Shown here piece by piece: positions 11,524 through 25,183 of a stretch of 64,000 nucleotides of DNA; within the stretch, counting starts at the first letter, position 1, and every line of letters starts with the position of its first letter. The translations under genes were made by a program, and so were the position numbers. Under the pieces are notes generated by a model that searched no databases, had not been told where the DNA came from, and was given only the letters and a program-made list of their open reading frames with translations. Source of the stretch: Coleophoma eucalyptorum (lineage: Eukaryota; Ascomycota; Leotiomycetes; Helotiales; Dermateaceae); contig JALRME010000015.1 of assembly GCA_026120035.1 (NCBI GenBank), forward strand, positions 299,394 to 363,393. Reading direction: 5' to 3'.

Positions 11524-11950
11524 AGGGGATGGCGCACCAGCTGGATTACATAAGGGAGCATTTTCGTGCCATTGGCCCGGGGTCCACCGGCCCGAGACGA
11601 CAACCATCAATCGTCGAGGGGACTTCACACGACATCTCCACGCAAACCATCACTTGCAATTCAATGCGGAATATGAACCCAAACCACGTCTTGTCGTGGC
11701 TCATGGTGGAGTTCTCTATGGAGACTGGGAAATACCTCCCCGCATCCAGTCTCTATAATGCTGTTTCTGAGCTCAAGGTGGGGGGAAGCGGAGACCTACC
11801 CTAGCAGGCTGCTAAGGTCACGATTTCTTTCTCTCCACCTCAACCAACCCTTTTCTATCTCTGTGTTTCTCTTTCTTTTTCTTGCATTGCCCGATCTTTC
11901 TGCTCATCGAGCTGTAAACACTACATTTCCAAGTCACTCCTTTTTTCAAG

Positions 11951-15305
<3,355 letters not shown>

Positions 15306-15721
15306 ATTAAGGTCCTGGATGGCTTTGAATGAAATTTTGGAGTATCAGGTCTAACTTTATCCTATATCATTACGACAAGAGCTCTGTTCAATCACGAGGC
15401 TTTGGCACCTTTTGCACTATTTTACCCTTGCTGGACATGTTTTGTACTCTGTAGACTTTGTGACATATACCTCCCATTTGAGGTGCATTGTGAGGGTGTT
15501 ACAGATTCAATACCAGCGGACGTTACATAGATGCGGTGAGCATGTTCGTATAACGGTCATCCAATTCATACTATTCTGAGGAACTATGGTCATAAAATCC
15601 TGACGCAAAGAGAACTCCCAGCTATTTTTCAAGTTTGGTATCTTTTCAAATGATTACCCCATCCAAGGACTCCCTTGTGCACCAAAATCAAAGAAATATT
15701 CCTAAGTGACAGGAACATAAA
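15306..15721. other. Intergenic between convergent genes
   Basis: 3' flanks of the beta-galactosidase and the CoA-transferase gene. No gene seen. Confidence 0.5.
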
Positions 15722-17464
15722 TCAAGACAACCACTTAACATCCTCCTTCTTCTCGAAGCAATACGGTACGCTGGCGGTTCTCCACTCGGGCTGACTCTCC
15801 TTCGCATTGGCATCCAAGGACACGACGGGCTTCAGAAGCGTCAACTTCTTCCCGGCAAAAACAGAGTTCTCAAAGCTCTTGAACAACGGGCTCGACTCCT
15901 CCAACTGCTTGCCAAAGACTCTCTTCCAACCATCCCAGACAGTGAAGAGAAGTTCGAAGACGTGATGTGCACTACGCATTGGCGCCCATGAGAAGCGCTC
16001 CTGGCTCTGCTGCACCACCTCAGGGGAGTAGAGCCCGATTTCTGGCTTGAGTGCGTAGGTGTTGACGGCTACAAGTGAGGAGTGCACATGGTAGCTTCCA
16101 CCGTGGCGGGCACGGTCACGGAGGGCCATCATAGCTCCTAGAGCGCCGACGAGACCGGTAGTCATGTCGGAAATAGGCAAAGATGGTAAAACACACTCAT
16201 CCTCTGGGAGGCCGAAAGAGTGGCCTTGTACGTATGCTGCTCCAGATGCTGAGTCGGCGATTTGTTGCCAGCCAGGGCGTTCAGCATACGGTCCATCGGT
16301 TCCGTAGCAGTTCTCGGAGACGTACACGTATCCCTTTTGGCGCTCAGCAGCCATGGTGAGGAAATCGGACAGGCCAAGTCCGTATTTGGGCAGCTTGTTA
16401 ATGCGGAAGCCTTGAATAAAGATGTCGGCATCTTTGAGGAGGGACTTCAGGTAAGCTAAGTCGGAGGGCTTGCGAATGTCGAGCTCAATGGTTCGCTTGC
16501 CAGCATTGAGGGTTAGTTGCATGATGTTGATGTCAATAAGATGTGCCGCATTGATGCGGATCACGTCTGCGCCGTAAGATGAGAGGATGTTTCCAACAGT
16601 TGGACCGGCGATGATGCGTGTCATTTCAACGACCTTGACGCCTGCAAGTGGTCGCTTATCGGCTGGCGAGACTGGTGGGAAAGCAATACGTGGGGTTGGC
16701 GCAGCCTGGGGCTGCGGGCGAACATCAACAAAAGGGTGAGCGGCAAGTGCTTTACCCATCTCGCTGTTGTTCCACTTTTCTGGAGTAAAACAGATGCTTC
16801 CACAGTAGCCGTGGTAGATATTATGCATTTCGAGTTCCTCGGGGCTCTTGGTCCGGGTGTAAGAAGCGATGAGATCCCATGCCTCGTCATTGTTCTTACA
16901 TGGTGCCTCTGTGTCAATTCCCATTGACTTCAGCAGAGGTACTGCGGCAAGCGAGCCGTGGATCTGGTACCACACCTCTGGGTTCTTGGTTGGGTAGATG
17001 GCGGTACCACGGTACTTGAGAGGCTTGTCATACCAGCCTTGCTCGAAGTCGGGCACAAGAGAGTTGGTCTTCTTTTCTCTAACGACAGAAATGAAGTCCT
17101 CACCACCAACGTATCCAAATCCCACAGTGGCGATCCAGAATGCTGTGTGGGTGGTGTTGACCGTAACAGATTGTGATTCCGGCAGACCTCGCTCAGCTAA
17201 GATTTCGTTGGCTACAACACCAGTCATAGCGTGTAGAGCAGCTGCAACTGATACTGCTTTGATAGGCCCTGGGAGGACTGGGAACTCATCGCCCTCAAAG
17301 TGAACTTTTGAGAGAACATTCTCATCGGTGGTGAAACCTGGTGTTTGAGATGCCAGAACCTTGAATATCCTTTGTGTGTCTTCAGGGACAGGTGTAAATG
17401 TCTTATCGGTGTACGTTCCAGGTCCGTAGACGGAGGGCGTGGTTTGATGTTCTTGACCAGCCAT
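15722..17464 (-). CDS. Class III CoA-transferase (CaiB/BaiF family)
   Basis: Moves CoA between carboxylic acids, or racemises 2-methylacyl-CoA in relatives. Single exon, 580 aa from MAGQEHQTTP. The frame stays open 32 codons further upstream (to 17560), but that extension is a low-complexity hydrophobic stretch ending just before the TATA-like box, so I chose the internal ATG. The family core is in the second half: VVEMTRIIAGPTVGNILSSYGADVIRI, GKRTIELDIRK, FIQGFRINKLPKYGLG and ERPGWQQIADSASG. The N-terminal ~290 residues resemble a diverged copy of the fold, as in two-lobed fungal members. Substrate unknown; no targeting signal is obvious. The next gene, divergent, is an NAD-dependent dehydrogenase, which suggests acid catabolism. 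Confidence 0.88.
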   Translation of the reverse strand: MAGQEHQTTPSVYGPGTYTDKTFTPVPEDTQRIFKVLASQTPGFTTDENVLSKVHFEGDEFPVLPGPIKAVSVAAALHAMTGVVANEILAERGLPESQSVTVNTTHTAFWIATVGFGYVGGEDFISVVREKKTNSLVPDFEQGWYDKPLKYRGTAIYPTKNPEVWYQIHGSLAAVPLLKSMGIDTEAPCKNNDEAWDLIASYTRTKSPEELEMHNIYHGYCGSICFTPEKWNNSEMGKALAAHPFVDVRPQPQAAPTPRIAFPPVSPADKRPLAGVKVVEMTRIIAGPTVGNILSSYGADVIRINAAHLIDINIMQLTLNAGKRTIELDIRKPSDLAYLKSLLKDADIFIQGFRINKLPKYGLGLSDFLTMAAERQKGYVYVSENCYGTDGPYAERPGWQQIADSASGAAYVQGHSFGLPEDECVLPSLPISDMTTGLVGALGAMMALRDRARHGGSYHVHSSLVAVNTYALKPEIGLYSPEVVQQSQERFSWAPMRSAHHVFELLFTVWDGWKRVFGKQLEESSPLFKSFENSVFAGKKLTLLKPVVSLDANAKESQPEWRTASVPYCFEKKEDVKWLS

Positions 17465-18242
17465 AATTGAAAGACTTAGATTTTTGGATTTTGGAGGAAG
17501 GTGTAATGAACAGTGGGATGAGAGTATTATTGAAATGAACAAGCACATAGAAATGCCCAAAGCAAGACGATATATATGTTCAAACAGAGAATAAGAGTGG
17601 ACCTACATCTTTGCCTTACTCGCTCACCAAGAATCATACTATACTGTTGATTGATTTATTGATCCAATTGCATGAGTCCATTTGCCAAGAAATATTTCTT
17701 CCCTGTAAACAAATGGCCCAGAAGCGATATGCCGAAGACGTTGTAGGGCTGCAGGGTTCGTCTCAATAAGGTTGCGCCAACGTCATTTCGAAGCGTTCTC
17801 ACATTTTGTCTTTGATTTGTCAGTTTGCTCTGCCGACGAAAACAAAGAGGATCTGCCACTGAGTTTCGTATCCAAAATTCATGCCCACTGAGTGTAAATG
17901 TGTCATCCACGGAGCTTCCGTGCGCGAGTCATGCACTTCCGGTACAGGACCGGCCCGCATTTTCGGATGACTTCAGGGGCAATGGGTAATCGGTCGGGAT
18001 CGAACCTGGAGAAAACCTCACGGCATGAGCGAGGGCCAAGTTATGAAAAATGAAATAGGTGAATGACGGTGGTTGAGGCGGAAAATAGAAATTATAGGTT
18101 TTGGCTTTGGCGGTATATGAGAACCGTTGAGAACTCATCCTCGAGACCCATAGATTTCCAGCTGGTCGTATCTTTCGAAATATCCATCACTTTCCTCTTC
18201 TCGCCAGAAAATTCCAATTACCTCTACACCTACTCAGTCATA
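17465..18242. other. Divergent intergenic region
   Basis: Shared promoter region of the CoA-transferase and the dehydrogenase. No further gene recognised. Confidence 0.5.
17569..17576 (-). promoter_or_regulatory. TATA-like box of the CoA-transferase gene
   Basis: TATATATC on the minus strand about 105 nt before the chosen start codon; it lies just upstream of the longer alternative start, which argues for the shorter protein. Confidence 0.45.
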
Positions 18243-19199
18243 ATGTCAGTTCCATCAAATATCAAAAAGGTGACGATCATTGGTTGCGGTTCCATTGGTG
18301 CTTCTTGGGCAGCTCTCTTCATTGCCCATGGCATACAGACCGTCGCTTACGACATCAATCCTTCGGCTAAGGACTTTCTCATTGAATTAGTCGACGGTGC
18401 GTTGCCAGTTCTATCACGATTGGGAAACTGCCCAAATACGAACGCCAAATCATCAGATATTATCTTCACGACAAATTTGTCCGAAGCTTTGAGGGAAACC
18501 GATTTTGTGCAAGAGAATGGACCAGAAAAGCTAGAGTTTAAGCAAAATCTGTTCAACGAGATCTCAAAACATGTGCGAGATGATGTTATCATCGCAACTT
18601 CATCTTCAGGCTTGAGCTGCTCCTCAATTCAAGAAGGCCTTACTTCGAACCCGGAAAGATGCGTGGTCGGCCATCCGTTCAACCCGCCACATCTGATCCC
18701 CTTGGTTGAAGTAGTTGGAGGTTCAAAGACATCGCCAGAGACTATCAGTCGCACCCTGGACTTTTACAATAACCTTGGCAAGAAGGCAGTGCACGTCAAG
18801 AAAGAGGCGAGGGGACACATCGCCAATAGACTACAGGGTGCCCTCATGCGTGAGATGATGCATTTGATACAGGAGGACATATGCACGGTACCTGATATTG
18901 AGGATGCCATGCAGTATGGGCCTGGTTTGAGATGGGGCATCATGGGGCCGAGTTTGTTGTTTCATCTTGGTGGTGGAAAAGGAGGCATCGAACATTTTGC
19001 TGATCATCTACTGGGTCCTGCGATGACTTGGTATGCAGAGAAAGACCCAGTGGTAAACGACGAATTGAGAAGTAAATGGATTGCCGGTACCAGAGAAATT
19101 GTTGCTGAACGAAGCTTTGATCAGCTGGTCAAGCAAAGAGACGAGGAGATTATTGAATTATTAAAAATCAGGAAAGAATTCGAGGGGGGTAGTGCGTAG
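18243..19199 (+). CDS. 3-hydroxyacyl-CoA dehydrogenase family (L-gulonate 3-dehydrogenase/lambda-crystallin-like)
   Basis: NAD-dependent oxidoreductase of a 3-hydroxy acid. Single exon, 318 aa, from MSVPSNIKK; the open frame extends 60 codons upstream but carries no domain. The Rossmann motif is GCGSIGASWA near residue 13. The catalytic segment is VVGHPFNPPHLIPLVEVVGG, followed by the C-terminal helical domain (RGHIANRLQGALMRE). Length and the NPPHLIPLVEV motif suit the short cytosolic branch that includes L-gulonate 3-dehydrogenase and carnitine dehydrogenase-like enzymes more than the mitochondrial beta-oxidation enzyme. Substrate is inferred only. It lies between a CoA-transferase and a YWTD propeller. 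Confidence 0.88.
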   Translation: MSVPSNIKKVTIIGCGSIGASWAALFIAHGIQTVAYDINPSAKDFLIELVDGALPVLSRLGNCPNTNAKSSDIIFTTNLSEALRETDFVQENGPEKLEFKQNLFNEISKHVRDDVIIATSSSGLSCSSIQEGLTSNPERCVVGHPFNPPHLIPLVEVVGGSKTSPETISRTLDFYNNLGKKAVHVKKEARGHIANRLQGALMREMMHLIQEDICTVPDIEDAMQYGPGLRWGIMGPSLLFHLGGGKGGIEHFADHLLGPAMTWYAEKDPVVNDELRSKWIAGTREIVAERSFDQLVKQRDEEIIELLKIRKEFEGGSA

Positions 19200-20028
19200 A
19201 AATGTAGAATATGTGCACATCATGCCACGCCTCCATCCCGAATCCATAACGGTCGATTTGAAGTGGTGAAGTTGACTTTTGGATCAGTGAGAGCGGTATT
19301 AGGGGCGAGCTTGCTCTTTCCTAGGTGAAAGATAGTTGTTCAATTATTATAAGAACCATTGCCATTAAAATAGCAAGCTAGACGCTGCAGTAATGGCACA
19401 TGTTGCGAACGCAAGCAATTGATTGCTATCAAATTGGCCCTGTTGAAAAGGCGAGACCAGTTGATGGGTCACTTGGGCCAATAATTTTACGAACGAGTTT
19501 GGTGAGTTGCAGGATACAGCGGGAATCTTTAGGTGCCAAGGCTGCAATTTTGGAGTCTCCACGATGTTGATTGACTATCCTTTGACAACCCAACGTAATT
19601 TTTTTAACGGCCGTATCATCGGCAATCGTGGAAGATCTCCGGTATTGATCCTTGATCAAGGCGAGGACACCGCCCTCCTTTCGCTCCGAATCTCCTCCGC
19701 ATGAAGCGAAAATATCCTCCATCTGGATGACAACGACAATGTCATCGTTTGAGTGACGTCTAGTACCTGACTCGAGCTAGATGTGGTCCCATAATCGTCT
19801 CTGAAGTATCCGATCAGGAATAAAATCATCAAGGATGTTGTCGGTCACACACTCTGATGGCAACCCATTGCCGGTTAAGACGGCTGGTTTAGATAATAGT
19901 GTGGCCATTGCTACAATAGCTGTCCCGCGTATTTTTCATGACCTGTCTTTTCTTAACGCGATTTCGTGGTGCTCGGCTTTCATTTGTGATAATCAATTTC
20001 ATTATCATTTTTGCTTCTCACCATCATC
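19200..20028. other. Intergenic with one intact small ORF
   Basis: Contains the YWTD gene promoter. On the minus strand a 97-codon ATG-started frame (19429-19722) is intact but unrecognised; see its own entry. Confidence 0.5.
19429..19722 (-). CDS. Unrecognised 97-aa ORF (doubtful)
   Basis: Begins MEDIFASCGGDSERKEGG and ends in a stop after STGPI. It starts with a true ATG and has mixed polar composition, but no domain, signal peptide or TM segment. It could be a relic or chance ORF in a promoter region. Confidence 0.2.
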   Translation of the reverse strand: MEDIFASCGGDSERKEGGVLALIKDQYRRSSTIADDTAVKKITLGCQRIVNQHRGDSKIAALAPKDSRCILQLTKLVRKIIGPSDPSTGLAFSTGPI

Positions 20029-20973
20029 ATGGGATCTATCGCTCAAGGACGGCTCTATTTCCTCGATGTGAATCTTAGCGCGTTTCCAAATCAGAATGGA
20101 CGTTTACTGTCTTGCAATGCAGACGGTTCCGATCTCACAGAATTGGTGACGGGCATGAAGTACATGCCAGATGGGATTACCGTGGATGTTGAGAACGGCC
20201 ATTTGTACTGGACGAATATGGGCGCGTCGATGAGCAATCCAGATGATGGCTCTATTCAGCGGTGTGATATTGCCACAGGCGGGAATATAACAACGATCGT
20301 TCCAACTGGTATTCTTCATACACCAAAGCAGCTTACACTAGTTCGACCAGAAAATGGGCCACCGAGTCTGTACTGGTGTGATCGGGAGGGCATGCGCGTG
20401 ATGCGGTGTGCTCTTGATGGGTCGAATGTTGAAACCCTGGTACAGACGGGGGCTGGGCCAGAAGACCGAGCTGATAAAAGAAACTGGTGTGTGGGAATTA
20501 CGGTGGATACAAAAGCTGGACTGGTGTACTGGAGTCAAAAGGGGCCATCGAAGGGAAACCAAGGGAGGATCCTGCGAGCACCCACATGTCTAGCGGAAGG
20601 ACAGAAAGCAGACTCGAGAACGGACATTGAGGTGCTCTTAGATGGACTACCAGAGCCTATTGATCTTCATATCGACGCCTCTGGGAAGAACTTGTACTGG
20701 ACGGACAGAGGAGATCTCCCACATGGCAACACTGTCAATACGTTAGCGCTAGACAAGACAACAGGGAATACCAAGGCACCATATAAGGAGCGCATCCTGG
20801 TCAGGAAACTGCACGAGGGCATTGGCTTGGCAATTGACGAAGAGAACAAAATGATGTACTTTACAGATCTCTGCGGGGGAGTGTACTCAGCGCGCTTGGA
20901 CGGGAGCGGGAAGAAGACGTTGCATGAGGACGTCGGAGACTGCACGGGTATTGCGTTTGTACCGGCGAGGTAG
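20029..20973 (+). CDS. YWTD beta-propeller protein (LDL-receptor class B-like repeats)
   Basis: Six-bladed propeller protein of unknown role in fungi. Single exon, 314 aa, from MGSIAQGRLYFLD. Blade strands recur as LYFLD, LYWTNMG, LYWCDREG, VYWSQKG, LYWTDRG and MYFTDLCGG, each about 40-60 residues apart, with paired GRILR / DGSN-type turns. There is no signal peptide, so it should be intracellular, unlike animal LDLR propellers. Its position after a dehydrogenase and a CoA-transferase hints at lactonase- or gluconolactonase-like chemistry in the same pathway, but the YWTD class is not known to be catalytic; this is speculation. Confidence 0.8.
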   Translation: MGSIAQGRLYFLDVNLSAFPNQNGRLLSCNADGSDLTELVTGMKYMPDGITVDVENGHLYWTNMGASMSNPDDGSIQRCDIATGGNITTIVPTGILHTPKQLTLVRPENGPPSLYWCDREGMRVMRCALDGSNVETLVQTGAGPEDRADKRNWCVGITVDTKAGLVYWSQKGPSKGNQGRILRAPTCLAEGQKADSRTDIEVLLDGLPEPIDLHIDASGKNLYWTDRGDLPHGNTVNTLALDKTTGNTKAPYKERILVRKLHEGIGLAIDEENKMMYFTDLCGGVYSARLDGSGKKTLHEDVGDCTGIAFVPAR

Positions 20974-21603
20974 CTGGCAAAGATGTATCAAAGATAGCTT
21001 GATGAAAGATGAGCAGAGCCTTGAAACCCGAGGACCTTGACTGTGACTGTAGCCGCAGCCGTAACCGTGACCGTGACCGTGACCTTGTTGCCTTACGAGT
21101 TAGAAGGAAGGAGGGCCTGCCTGCCTGCCTGCCTGCCTTAGGTCCGAGCCGCCAAGCTCCCAGATCTCTTATCGTGGGCCGGAATCTGGGGAAAGGGAAG
21201 TCAATCCGGTGTGAACCATCGGCCGCTGCTCTAGGCCCCCTCCGCCGCCCACCAGTAGCGCTCTCTGGGGCATGCTCTCAGCGCACTGGGGCTGCCGGAT
21301 CACTGTTCTCATAGGCTCTCATAGGGGACTTGTCGCCAAAAGAGCCTACGGTGCCGCCTCAAAGCAGCATCGTGCACGTCCGTGAGGGGTTCTGACCCAA
21401 ATCACCTCACTGTGGCTCGCGTGCTTGATTTCCTTATCCCTTCGCTTGCCTCTGGTACTTTCTTGCTCTCCATCCATTTCCCAACATCTCTTATTCAATA
21501 ACTACTACCACTGCAATTCTCGCGACAGCCTGCGAATTTAGCCCTACAGCCAAACTTTATCTTCTTTCTTTCTCGGCCGTACTCCCCTACTCCATCCGCA
21601 ACA
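20974..21603. other. Intergenic with simple repeats; promoter of the small membrane protein
   Basis: Contains short tandem repeats at 21060-21084 (CGTGAC-like) and 21115-21138 (GCCT x6), followed by a pyrimidine-rich leader (about 21430-21600) ahead of the small gene. Confidence 0.5.
21060..21138. repeat. Microsatellites CGTGAC-type and (GCCT)6
   Basis: CCGTGA/CGTGAC units repeat about three to four times at 21060-21084; GCCT repeats six times perfectly at 21115-21138. Confidence 0.8.
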
Positions 21604-21953
21604 ATGCCGGTGCAAAGAACTGCCTTATCGTGCGTAATGAGCCTTTCTTCCTGTACAGCTGAGCATTACTCTCAAGCATTCTGTGGTCATTGTGCTGATA
21701 TTTCTCTCCCGGTAGACGCCAGCGCACCCCTCTCTTGCTCACCGGCATTGTTGGCGTGAGTGCCTTGTTCATTGGATTGAAGTGGCAGGCCGTCCTCCAA
21801 CGAAGTGAAGCTGCTAAGAAGGCCGGCACAAAGGATATCAACTACTCAGTTGCACCAAGCCGCAGTGGTATGTGTTGTCCAGCTCTGAGCTGTCTGCACA
21901 GCTTGTTATATCCCATTTGCTAACACAATGTTGGTGCAGGTGGCGGAATCTAA
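21604..21953 (+). CDS. Small single-span membrane protein, 63 aa
   Basis: Exons 21604..21629, 21716..21867, 21940..21953; introns 86 and 72 nt with GTGCGT/GGTAG and GTATGT/TGCAG ends; all phases agree. The protein starts MPVQRTALSRQRTPLLL, has one hydrophobic span (LLLTGIVGVSALFIGLKW), then an amphipathic basic stretch (RSEAAKKAGTKD) and ends SVAPSRSGGGI. A short basic N-terminus before one TM helix suits a mitochondrial inner-membrane small protein, but this is inference. I do not recognise the family. Two introns in 192 coding bases and a strong pyrimidine-rich leader argue that it is a real, expressed gene. Confidence 0.75.
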
Positions 21954-22521
21954 AAGTCGTACGATCACCATAACGTGTACAACATTGGCGTTGCTCCGGC
22001 AGCGCTCTCACAATGGCAATACAAATATACCAAGAAGCCTGCATATCCAGATCATGGATCTCTAGGTAGGGCAATGGACTGGGGGGGCAATGGCAGCCAG
22101 AGATCTTTGATCCGAGGAATGGCGTTCTGATTTTTGAGAATAATATCGGCCTTAATTGTGAGTCGCAGCATCAGGCATGCTGCAATTGCTGTTATGACCT
22201 GCTAAATCAAATATAATTATTCAATTTCTACCTATCTGTTAAGTTGAGCTGCTGGTCAGAGATCTCACATTTATCACTTCATAGCAAAACCAGAACCAGT
22301 TTGATTAGTCAGCAAAATCGCGTCCATTTCTGCCTTGTGCAGCGCACCCTTTCCTAGTCTTAATTGCTCGCCATCACTTATAATGTGAGCGCTGGTAGTC
22401 ATGGAATGGTGATCCATCTGCATCATCTGCATCACATCTGAGAGCTTTGCTAATTACCACTTTTTGCAACTAATCAGCTATTTGCGTAGAATTGAAGCTT
22501 GGCACATAGCACCATTCTGCG
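21954..22521. other. Intergenic
   Basis: 3' flank of the small gene and promoter of the UCH gene; no feature seen. Confidence 0.5.
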
Positions 22522-23336
22522 ATGGATCCGATACTCGACGCGGGAGGTTCTAGCAATCCCAAATGCTGGACAGTGCTTGGTAGATATCCAAGCATGTTTT
22601 CCTAAATTGCGGTGGCTGATTTTTGTGTATAGAGAACAACCCACAAGCACTGAACCAGCTCTCTCACCAGCTTGGACTTCCCACGAACCTATCCTTTCAC
22701 GACGTCTACTCTCTTACCGAGCCCTCTCTCCTCTCTATGATTCCTCGTCCCGTTCATGCTCTTTGTGTTATCATCCCTTTGACACCAGCCTGGCATGCAT
22801 CACGAGTTGAAGAGGATACGCCTCTCGATATTTATCAGGGCCAAGGGGAGGAGGAACCTGTTCTCTGGTTTAAACAAACAATAGGACACGCATGTGGATC
22901 AATTGCCATGATTCATTGCTGCCTCAATGGTGCTGTTCGATCCCAGCTTATACCAGGCAGCGAACTAGAACGCATTGCTAAGGTTGCAGAGCCGTTGAAG
23001 ATGAAGGACCGTGCCCACGTCCTGTGGAGCAGCAAGGCATTAGAGGAAGCTCATCGTGATGCTGCTGCTCTTGGAGATTCCATTGCGCCAGACAATAAAA
23101 GTGCCGATAAGTTAGGTCAGCACTTTGTGGCCTTTGTTAAAGGGAAGGACGGGCACCTATGGGAATTGGAGGGCAGTAGGAAAGGTCCCATTGATAGAGG
23201 ACTGCTCGCTGACGACGAGGACTTGTTGAGTCCAAATGCCTTGAAGTTGGGCCTCGGCAGGGTCATTGAGATGGAAAGTAAAACAGGCGGAGACCTGAGA
23301 TTCAGTTGTACAGCACTAGCGCCTAGCCTAGAATGA
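22522..23336 (+). CDS. Ubiquitin C-terminal hydrolase, UCH family (peptidase C12, YUH1/UCHL3-like)
   Basis: Cysteine protease that removes small adducts from ubiquitin C-termini. Exons 22522..22579 and 22633..23336, 253 aa, intron 53 nt. Start MDPILDAGGSSNPKCWTVL, then ENNPQALNQLSHQLGLP, as in UCH N-termini. Catalytic Cys107 lies in GHACGS, with the oxyanion Gln in KQTIGHAC; the His is His183 in GQHFVAF. The position of the catalytic Asp (ELDG in yeast and human UCH) reads ELEG here, so Glu199 replaces Asp. Length fits the short UCHL1/L3/YUH1 class. Cytosolic or nuclear. The conservative change may still support activity. Confidence 0.93.
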
Positions 23337-23496
23337 TGCTTTGCTCCTTTATCTACCACAACCCCGAACTCCACATAAACATATAACAACTCAATGTCCT
23401 TGTTACATGAGCTCAGCTCTCTATGCAACCATCATTATGTGCCCTAAAGAAACCACTCTTTAGCACCACATCCTATCCCAGACCCTCTTAAATATT

Positions 23497-25183
23497 CTAC
23501 CAGGGAATCTTTGCTTCCATTTTGATCAACTTTTCAACCCCAGCTCCACTAACTGGTTTGAGGCATGAGACTTCCGCCACCTTGGACTGGGCGTCGAATG
23601 TCATTCTAATCATCCTCGCGGTTGAGTGCATCGGGATATACTCCTCGTCCGACAATCCGTCCTCTTCTAATTCTACAAGCCAAGCCAAAACTTTTGCAAT
23701 CACAACACCATCCCAAACGCCTTCCTTCCGGGGGCTTTGCTGCAGCAGGGTTATTACCTTCCTCCTGAGCGCCCGATGTCGATATATCCAGCCAACGGTC
23801 GTTAATGGCACGATGACTTGCATATCAAATGCAAAATTATACGGCTTCCCTGTCTTCATTGCTTCCACGAGGAGTAAGCCAGAGACAGACACGATTTCCT
23901 CCAATTCCGTCGCAAATCGTCCTGAGTCCAGAGAGATATCGGAGGCATTAGATGCAACGGTTAAGTATCCAGCAAGCCAATGCAGCCTTAACGTCATAGC
24001 CAACACGAAGCTCTCTCCTCCTTTCGTCTTCTTTTCGGACTCTAATAGTGGTTCGTAGGCTTGTCTCCAACGCTCATACTCGTGCAGCGTTCTCTTCTTT
24101 TCTTTCGCAGGCGGATTCACATCGAACAGAGACCAAGGCTCACACGTCTCCGAGAAATCATGCAGGTGTATTGTACTTGCCAGCCAATGTACGCTTCTCC
24201 TGATAATGATTTCTAGCAAAATACGTGCTTCTGCAAGCGTTGAAAATTGCCGAGGCATCTCATCGATTGATTCTTGGCCACATTTACGATATAGCTCGTG
24301 AATTTCAGCATTTCTGGTATTGGCGTACAGGACGGCCTGTTCGTCCAATTTTCTGAGAAGCTCCGATACACCTTCACTCTCTGGCTCAAAACATTCCCCA
24401 ATCTCCCGGAGGCCTTCCTTCACCTGTCTGATCGCGCATTCGTGATAGCCATGGAAACTCTCAAAACAGTTGAATAGCAAACTAGCTATCAAGGTACTAC
24501 GCATATCATGTACCGGGTGAATATACCGAGAATGCTTATACGAGTTAAAAAGAACCTGATGTCGAAGGGTTCCAATATCCTGGGATAAATTTGATAGTGG
24601 TAGAGAGCCAATTGATATGATAGCATGTCGGATGGATGGTGATGTGGTATATAGACGGTACAGGAAATGGGACCAAGAATCTCTATCAAATTTTCCCGCT
24701 GTCTTACTACAGAAACGGTGGAAAGCTCGATACTCATCTTCGTTCTTGAAAGCTGGACCAGTAACCGGAGCAGGAATGAGTATCTTCTGGGGTACAGAAG
24801 CACCGGGTGAGGAGGAGGGCGTTGAGGTAGGGCTAGTTACGGTCGAGCTTGGGTTCAGCTTTGGGATGAGAACCCGAGGTGACAATGCAACCACAGGAGG
24901 CAGTTTCTGTGCCCTCCTTCTAGGTTGTGCATATCCATCACATTGATGACCGAATTTAATACACCTGGTACAGCTTGGTTTAGTTTCATCGCATTTGACT
25001 CTGCGAATTCTAGTTGCAAAACAAAAAACAAAAAAGTCAGCTGATGTTGTTGTTATTGTTGTTGTTGTTGTTGGGAATCGCCAATGAGCTTTCTTACTTG
25101 CATGTTGCACATCCAGTGTGCACTTTCCTATGGCTGACCCTCGATCTCTTGACTGTCTCGTCGTTTACGCTTTCCCCAACCAT
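23497..25183 (-). CDS. Zn2Cys6 transcription factor (fungal-specific TF domain 2 type)
   Basis: Exons complement(23497..25009, 25098..25183), 532 aa. Basic start (KRSRVSHRKVHTG), then cysteines 25, 28, 35, 42, 45 and 52 (GCATC, then KIRRVKCDETKPSCTRC). The single 88-nt intron splits the cluster after Cys28 and contains a TTG/CAA microsatellite. A Ser/Pro/Thr-rich linker follows, then the helical Fungal_trans_2-like region (FKNEDEYRAFHRFCSKTAG, YLTVASNA), as in regulators with an N-terminal HTGC-type cluster (UPC2/ECM22-like layout). The gene is convergent with the UCH gene, with only 160 nt between them. Targets unknown. Confidence 0.88.
25045..25073. repeat. Trinucleotide (GTT/AAC) microsatellite in an intron
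   Basis: Interrupted GTT repeat inside the only intron of the minus-strand regulator; it would be transcribed as CAA-rich RNA. Confidence 0.75.

Larger units (their letters stand above)
11089..11950. promoter_or_regulatory. Divergent promoter between permease and beta-galactosidase
   Basis: 862 nt serving both genes. Contains a TATATAA on the permease side, a Gal4/Lac9-type CGG-N11-CCG, several CreA-like boxes and a long pyrimidine-rich tract (about 11815-11910) just before the beta-galactosidase ATG. Confidence 0.6.

Noticed and set aside
11327..11628. Small ORFs in the lactose-type promoter
   Set aside because: Overlapping frames on both strands of GC-rich promoter DNA with no motif; better read as regulatory sequence.
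17465..17560. Longer N-terminus for the CoA-transferase
   Set aside because: Adds 32 residues without similarity and leaves almost no leader after the TATA-like box; the internal ATG fits better.
18063..18242. 60-codon upstream extension of the dehydrogenase
   Set aside because: The Rossmann fold starts right after ATG 18243; the extension is leader sequence.
23522..24058. 178-codon plus-strand frame
   Set aside because: Antisense to the third Zn2Cys6 regulator, whose domains are clear.
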